A stretch of 62,968 bases of DNA. Origin: Candidatus Aminicenantes bacterium (GTDB taxonomy: Bacteria; Acidobacteriota; Aminicenantia; UBA2199). Positions 58,742 to 62,968 of this stretch are shown piece by piece (within the stretch, counting starts at the first letter, position 1; every line of letters begins with the position of its first letter). The stretch spans positions 1-62,968 of the forward strand of contig DSBM01000141.1 of assembly GCA_011049425.1 (NCBI GenBank). The letters are read 5' to 3'. The translations under genes were made by a program, and so were the position numbers. The notes below the pieces were generated by a model. The model did no database searches. It was given only the letters and a program-made list of their open reading frames with translations, and was not told the DNA's origin.

Positions 58742-61720
58742 ATGATGCGCCGGATCGCCTTTTCAGGTCTACTCCTTCTGGGAATGTGGACTTTTATTCG
58801 CGGGGTTCAGTACCCCATTATTCATTACAAAACTTCCGACGGACTTCCGCAGAACTACATTACCGCTTTGGCGCAGGACTCGGACGGATTTATCTGGGTG
58901 GGGACCCAGAGTGGAATCGGCATCTTCGACGGTAATGACTTTATACGCACACTTTCAACCATGGAGGGGCTTCCGGGCAGTTACATCAATGACCTGGTGG
59001 CGGGTCCAAACAACCAAATGTGGGTGGCGACCGACGAGGGCGCCGCCCTGATGCAGTCCATGAAAACCACCCATGTATGGGCCCGGGGAACGCGCATTCA
59101 GCGTTTGTTTCCCGTTTCCGGAACCGGCTTGGGTTTCTTTGCATTGGGGGGCGGCCGCCTCCTGCGAGTGGACGATTCGCAGGAACCGGCTACCGTTGGT
59201 TTTTTAGGAAATGACAAACAGCAAAGAATCCGTCACGCTGCCCTGGACACCCGGGGGACCTTGACTGTCCTGGCCAACCGGCAAGTGTACCAGCTCACGT
59301 CCGAGGGTCAATGGATTCCATTTGATACCAACCGCGCCATCGATTTCCTGATTTACCGTCAAGACAAGCTATACCTGGCTGGAGAGGGGGTCCTCAGTAT
59401 CGCCGCACCGGGAGAGTCGATCGTTTCCGTGAACCTTCCGGCCGCATGTGGAGAGATGCGTGACCTGGATATAGATCAAGGTGGAGGCATCTGGCTGGGA
59501 ACAGATAAGGGCTTGTTCAGTTATGACCCCGGACCCGGTGATTGGCAACATTTTCACGCCGGAAACGGGTTGAACTACTCCCGAGTCAACCGCGTATTCG
59601 TGGATCGTGAACACACGGTATTCGCCGGTACCCGTTACGGTTTGTCATTCCTGTCCGGAATCACTTTCCGCATGTATTCGACAGACGACGGCCTGCCTTC
59701 CGAATTCATCTGCAGCCTGCTGGAAGATACACCCGGCACCATCCTGGCCGGCGGATACGACGGCATATCTGAGATCCGTAACGGGCGCGGTCGAGCGTTT
59801 GCCGTGAACCGGCAATTGCAGAACAAACAGGTGCGGGCTTTACTGAAGGTCGGTCCGCGAAATTACCTGGTGGGCACTCGTTACAACGGCATCTTCCGCT
59901 GGGACCGCAACCAACGCCTGGAGCTCCTTCTGGGTGATGTGCGGGTTTTAAGCGCCATCAGGGACAGCAACAGTGTGTTCTGGTTCGGAACGGACAACGG
60001 ATTGTTGCGCTACGACGGCCATAACTCGTTCCAGACCATTCTTGAGGGGCTTCACCATCAGCGGGTCTGGGCCATGGCCGAATGGTCTCCCGGAGTATTG
60101 ATTCTTGGAACCGGCAACGGCCTTCAAGTCTACTCTCATGGCCGATTTGTTTCCAGTGACTTGGAAACCCGCCTGGGACCGATCAATATAACCGACATTC
60201 ACGTGGCATCCTCGGGGGAAATCCTGGTTTCCTCCGTGGTCCATGGCCTGTTCATCTACCGTGAAACGGATCTACTGAACTTCACCACCCGCAACGGCCT
60301 GTTGCACAACGATGTATGGTACGCGCTCAAAGATTCTCAAGGTCAAATCTGGCTCAACACCAGTGTCTCTCTGGATCGATACCACAACGGGTATTTCTCT
60401 CACTTCAACAAAAACACAGGCCTGTTTGGAGATGAGGGATTCATCCATACCACCCTTGAAACCAGCGACGGCAGCCTGTGGTTCAGCGTATCCCCGGGCC
60501 TGGTGGAACTGCCTCCCAGCACGCGCAGCCTGGACCCGGTTCCTCCAAGGGTTCCCAACTTGAGTATACGTGTAGATGATCAGCCTATCCCCCTGGACAA
60601 ACCCATCCAACTCAGCAGCCGCCAGAATTCAGTAGAGTTTTCCTTTTTTACGGTTTCCACACGCCGGGACCAGCCTTTGTATTATCGCTGGCGCCTTTTG
60701 CCCCGTCAGCAAGAGTGGCAGCCCCCTTCCCAGAAAACCAGTGTTCACTTCCTTAACCTCAGGGAGGGTCTTTACACATTTGAAGTCATGGCGGATAACG
60801 GTTTTTTCCAGGAAGACTCTCAGAAACAATGTCAACGCATCTCTTTTGAAGTCACTCCGCCGCTATGGAGACAATGGTGGTTCTGGGGTCTGACCGCATT
60901 GGCGTTTTTCGGACTGATCCGGCTGGCTACATTCATACGCCTGCGTATGCTGGAAACCCAGAAACGCAAACTGGAGCAGCGGGTATACGAACACACAAGT
61001 GAGTTGGCACGAAAAAACCATGAATTGGTGGTCTTATCCATCACCGATCCCCTCACCGGCCTCAAAAACCGCCGTTACCTGAACGATCGCATCGGTGACG
61101 ATGTACACATGATCGAACGCAGTCTTTTTCCGCGCAAAGATTCCGCGGCCGCGGGGCGCCGTTACCGCCGCGAAGATTTGATCCTGACCTTTTATGTGAT
61201 CGATATCGACCACTTTAAAAGCGTGAATGATATTCACGGCCACACTGCGGGTGACCGGGTTCTGGTGGGAGTGGCTCAGGCCCTGCGGCGGGAGTTGCGC
61301 ACATCGGATATCATTATCCGTTGGGGAGGTGAGGAGTTCCTGGTGGTCACACGCAACAAGCGGGCAGACAACTCCTACCTGTTGGCTGAACGCCTGCGCA
61401 AGAGCATTGAATCCAGGGCGTTCCACATCTCCAGCGGTGAAACGGTCCGGCGCACCGTCAGCATCGGGTTCGCGCGCTATCCTTTTGTTCAAGGAAATAT
61501 TCGAGCGGTCTCCTGGCAGCAAGTGATCTCACTCGCAGACTCCGCCATGTATCTGGCCAAACTGAACGGTCGCAATCTTTCAGTGGGAATCGATCCCGGG
61601 CCAGGATTCACGGAAGTGCCTTTTTCTCAAATCATTACCAGGATGGATGAACAGGCCGCGGCCGGACGCATCCGGCTCTATTCCACCCGGGATGAACTTC
61701 AATTCCATTCCCACACATGA
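58742..61720 (+). CDS. Propeller-sensor diguanylate cyclase (Reg_prop / Y_Y_Y / GGDEF)
   Basis: 992 residues. Signal peptide (IAFSGLLLLGMWTFIRG), two-component-regulator propeller repeats (about 25-600; DGLPQNYITALAQDSDGFIWVG and many W-x-G-T variants), a Y_Y_Y domain (about 620-700), a membrane segment (WWFWGLTALAFFGLIRLATF, about 710-730), a coiled coil, and a GGDEF domain with RWGGEEFLVV near 861. RTSD five residues before is the inhibitory site. The usual partner is a histidine kinase; here the output is cyclic di-GMP synthesis, probably in response to an extracellular ligand. No ribosome site; likely leaderless. Confidence 0.9.
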   Translation: MMRRIAFSGLLLLGMWTFIRGVQYPIIHYKTSDGLPQNYITALAQDSDGFIWVGTQSGIGIFDGNDFIRTLSTMEGLPGSYINDLVAGPNNQMWVATDEGAALMQSMKTTHVWARGTRIQRLFPVSGTGLGFFALGGGRLLRVDDSQEPATVGFLGNDKQQRIRHAALDTRGTLTVLANRQVYQLTSEGQWIPFDTNRAIDFLIYRQDKLYLAGEGVLSIAAPGESIVSVNLPAACGEMRDLDIDQGGGIWLGTDKGLFSYDPGPGDWQHFHAGNGLNYSRVNRVFVDREHTVFAGTRYGLSFLSGITFRMYSTDDGLPSEFICSLLEDTPGTILAGGYDGISEIRNGRGRAFAVNRQLQNKQVRALLKVGPRNYLVGTRYNGIFRWDRNQRLELLLGDVRVLSAIRDSNSVFWFGTDNGLLRYDGHNSFQTILEGLHHQRVWAMAEWSPGVLILGTGNGLQVYSHGRFVSSDLETRLGPINITDIHVASSGEILVSSVVHGLFIYRETDLLNFTTRNGLLHNDVWYALKDSQGQIWLNTSVSLDRYHNGYFSHFNKNTGLFGDEGFIHTTLETSDGSLWFSVSPGLVELPPSTRSLDPVPPRVPNLSIRVDDQPIPLDKPIQLSSRQNSVEFSFFTVSTRRDQPLYYRWRLLPRQQEWQPPSQKTSVHFLNLREGLYTFEVMADNGFFQEDSQKQCQRISFEVTPPLWRQWWFWGLTALAFFGLIRLATFIRLRMLETQKRKLEQRVYEHTSELARKNHELVVLSITDPLTGLKNRRYLNDRIGDDVHMIERSLFPRKDSAAAGRRYRREDLILTFYVIDIDHFKSVNDIHGHTAGDRVLVGVAQALRRELRTSDIIIRWGGEEFLVVTRNKRADNSYLLAERLRKSIESRAFHISSGETVRRTVSIGFARYPFVQGNIRAVSWQQVISLADSAMYLAKLNGRNLSVGIDPGPGFTEVPFSQIITRMDEQAAAGRIRLYSTRDELQFHSHT

Positions 61721-61726
61721 GGTAAG

Positions 61727-61987
61727 ATGTTCGGCTCAATAGGTTTTCAGGAAATTCTTTTAATTTTTGTTGTCGTTCTACTGGTTTTCGGACCAGACAA
61801 ATTGCCACGCTTTGCCCGTGAACTGGGAAAATTCATCCGCGACTTCCGCTCCACGGTAAACGATGCCAGGCATACAATTCAGGAAGAGGTTGACCGACAC
61901 GATATCACAAAGGATATCCGCAATATGGACAGTGAACTGAAAAAACTCCAGGATGATGATCACAATGGTCCAAAGAAAAGCGGATGA
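61727..61987 (+). CDS. tatB: Twin-arginine translocase subunit TatA/TatB-like
   Basis: 86 residues: a membrane helix (FQEILLIFVVVLLVFG) followed at once by PDKLPRFARELGKFIRDFR, an amphipathic helix, and a charged tail. The Glu in the helix (FQEI) and the proline pattern (FGPDKLP) are typical. TatB is slightly favoured, but in a two-gene tatAC-like unit it may serve as TatA. AGGTAAG lies before the ATG. It is linked to tatC at 61989. Confidence 0.87.
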   Translation: MFGSIGFQEILLIFVVVLLVFGPDKLPRFARELGKFIRDFRSTVNDARHTIQEEVDRHDITKDIRNMDSELKKLQDDDHNGPKKSG

Positions 61988-61988
61988 G

Positions 61989-62696
61989 ATGACTTTTTTT
62001 GAACACCTCGGCGAATTGCGCCGACGGATACTCATATCTTTAGCCATTATTCTGGTTTTCTTTCTGGTGTCCTGGAACTTCGTGGACGAATTTTACGCCT
62101 GGATTGCCCAACCCGTACAGCAATTCCTGCCTCCAGGCCAGAAACTGGTGTTTACGGCTCTGACTGAACCGTTCATGATGTACATCAAACTGGCCTTCAT
62201 GGTATCTGTTTTTGGCGCTTCGCCATTGATATTCCACCAGTTATGGCTGTTTATCGCTCCAGGCCTGTATCCCAAGGAACGACGCCTGGTTTTTCCCTTT
62301 GTATTATTTACCACTGTTTTTTTCCTGCTTGGCGGCGCTTTTGGATACTATGCCATCTTTCCCTGGGCATGCCGTTTCTTTCTTCAGGTCGGACAGGATT
62401 TTACACCCATGCTGACCATCAACCAATACCTCTCGTTGGCGTTCCGGGTGATCTTCGGCATTGCCGTTGTGTTTGAACTTCCGGTACTGGTATTTCTCTT
62501 GTCACGGCTTGGCATTGTTACCGCGCGCATGCTGATTCGTTATTTCAAGTGGGCAATTGTGCTGATTTTTATTCTGGCCGCGGTAATCACACCCACACCC
62601 GACATGGTTACGCAATCCCTTTTTGCAGGCCCCATGATCCTGCTCTACCTGCTCAGTATCGGAATCGCCCGCCTGGCCGCGCCCCGCCGCAAATAA
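61989..62696 (+). CDS. tatC: Sec-independent translocase TatC
   Basis: 235 residues with six membrane segments. The N-terminal MTFFEHLGELRRRILISLAII (conserved FxxHLxELRxR), FTALTEPFMMYIKLAFMVSVF, FWLFIAPGLYPKERR-like LWLFIAPGLYPKERRLVFPF and PTPDMVTQSLFAGPMILLYLLSI match TatC, the receptor for folded Tat substrates. The ATG at 61989 is chosen to match the family N-terminus; upstream in-frame ATGs overlap tatB. It likely pairs with the upstream TatA/B-like protein. Confidence 0.95.
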   Translation: MTFFEHLGELRRRILISLAIILVFFLVSWNFVDEFYAWIAQPVQQFLPPGQKLVFTALTEPFMMYIKLAFMVSVFGASPLIFHQLWLFIAPGLYPKERRLVFPFVLFTTVFFLLGGAFGYYAIFPWACRFFLQVGQDFTPMLTINQYLSLAFRVIFGIAVVFELPVLVFLLSRLGIVTARMLIRYFKWAIVLIFILAAVITPTPDMVTQSLFAGPMILLYLLSIGIARLAAPRRK

Positions 62697-62787
62697 TCAC
62701 GACCGTTCTTTTTGACATCCATATAGCTGCTGGCTTTTCAGGCCCTGATCTGGTATATTATCTGTATTTCCATTGAGGAGTTTTTAC

Positions 62788-62968
62788 GTGATTTATATCT
62801 ATAAACTCATCTTTGTCGCCGTATTTGCGTTTATCGGGTATCACCATCCGCCGTTTCTGGGAACCACGCAACAAATGGGAGCGGTCATCGGTGCCGCTAC
62901 CGCCCTGGCCCTGGTGATCCTGGCGCTGCGTGTCCGCGTCACCGAATTGAAATACATCTGGAGCTCAT
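62788..62968 (+). CDS. Partial membrane protein, possibly PIN/TRAM (YacL)-like
   Basis: 60 codons up to the window edge, starting with GTG preceded by GAGGAG at 7 nt. Two membrane segments are visible (KLIFVAVFAFIGYHH and GAVIGAATALALVILALRV), then a basic, conserved-looking LKYIWSS. This arrangement resembles the N-terminal membrane part of YacL-type PIN/TRAM proteins, but with so little sequence it remains a guess. Confidence 0.55.
   Translation, partial: MIYIYKLIFVAVFAFIGYHHPPFLGTTQQMGAVIGAATALALVILALRVRVTELKYIWSS

Noticed and set aside
1-62968. CRISPR arrays, rRNA genes, phage or toxin-antitoxin loci
   Set aside because: No regularly spaced repeats, rRNA sequence, phage structural genes or convincing toxin-antitoxin pairs were seen.

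Overview
This 63 kb window is a chromosomal stretch of a diderm (Gram-negative type) bacterium with middling G+C. It is compact, with overlapping operons and many sigma-70-like promoters (TTGAnn, 16-18 bp, TAnnnT) close to start codons. Outer-membrane chemistry is shown by the ADP-heptose genes rfaE1/rfaE2 beside a heptosyltransferase-like GT9 enzyme. A flavodiiron protein suggests an anaerobic or oxygen-sensitive lifestyle. The load of secreted peptidases, a PspC protein, a VWA-like secreted protein and GldA/F/G-type ABC genes recall Acidobacteriota/Aminicenantia-like lineages. That placement is inference; there is no rRNA in the window.

Layout. 224-5107: four-gene ABC operon (ATPase, ABC-2 permease, GldG-like protein, DUF4340 protein). 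5115-10973 (minus): Lon-family protease, M29-like aminopeptidase, C69 dipeptidase, PspC protein. 11061-17142: saccharopine-dehydrogenase-like reductase, a truncated signal peptidase I, the heptose operon, a subtilase. 17289-23417: flavodiiron protein, M28 peptidase, YgiQ radical SAM protein, and a coupled trio (two unknowns plus a thioesterase). 23472-28743: anchored thioredoxin, CapK/PaaK-like ligase, phosphoglycolate phosphatase-like HAD, UPF0316 protein, unknown exported protein, DMT exporter. 28796-36334: TPR-GGDEF protein, SGNH-like protein, SMUG1-type glycosylase, MscS, ArfB, a PDZ protein, an HD hydrolase. 36402-42030: lipoprotein cyclophilin, decayed AIR-synthase-like gene, DMT transporter, leuS. 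42213-48936: twin-HTH MerR regulator with a hydrolase-like partner, PilZ-sirtuin pair, cytidylate-kinase-like/BON fusion, a secreted VWA-like protein paired with a 600-residue unknown. 49132-52952: ZnuABC-type importer and a purple-acid-phosphatase-like enzyme. 53584-58631: MarR regulator plus SLC13 transporter, tRNA-Ser, HAD protein, FetAB-like exporter. 58742-end: propeller-GGDEF protein, TatA/B and TatC, and the start of a membrane protein.

How the parts fit. Peptidases (Lon, M29, C69, S8, M28) are unusually dense and suggest peptide use. Cyclic di-GMP signalling is represented by two membrane GGDEF proteins, each with an RxxD inhibitory site, and by a PilZ receptor. Envelope biogenesis is represented by heptose synthesis, Tat, PDZ and PpiA-like proteins.

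Most unusual sequence-level observations: (i) two diverged copies of a short element with terminal inverted repeats (30906-31051 and 53132-53491), one supplying the apparent start codon of a gene and the other abutting the marR promoter; (ii) paired operators GTTGG-N4-CCAAC before marR; (iii) direct repeats TACGTKCACGT before a MerR-family gene encoding two DNA-binding domains; (iv) a 28-bp duplication of the tRNA-Ser 3' end exactly 120 bp apart; (v) two decayed genes (signal peptidase I, AIR synthase-like); (vi) loss of hallmark catalytic or metal-binding residues in a HAD protein and a ZnuA-like protein. No phage, CRISPR array, rRNA or intact transposase was seen.
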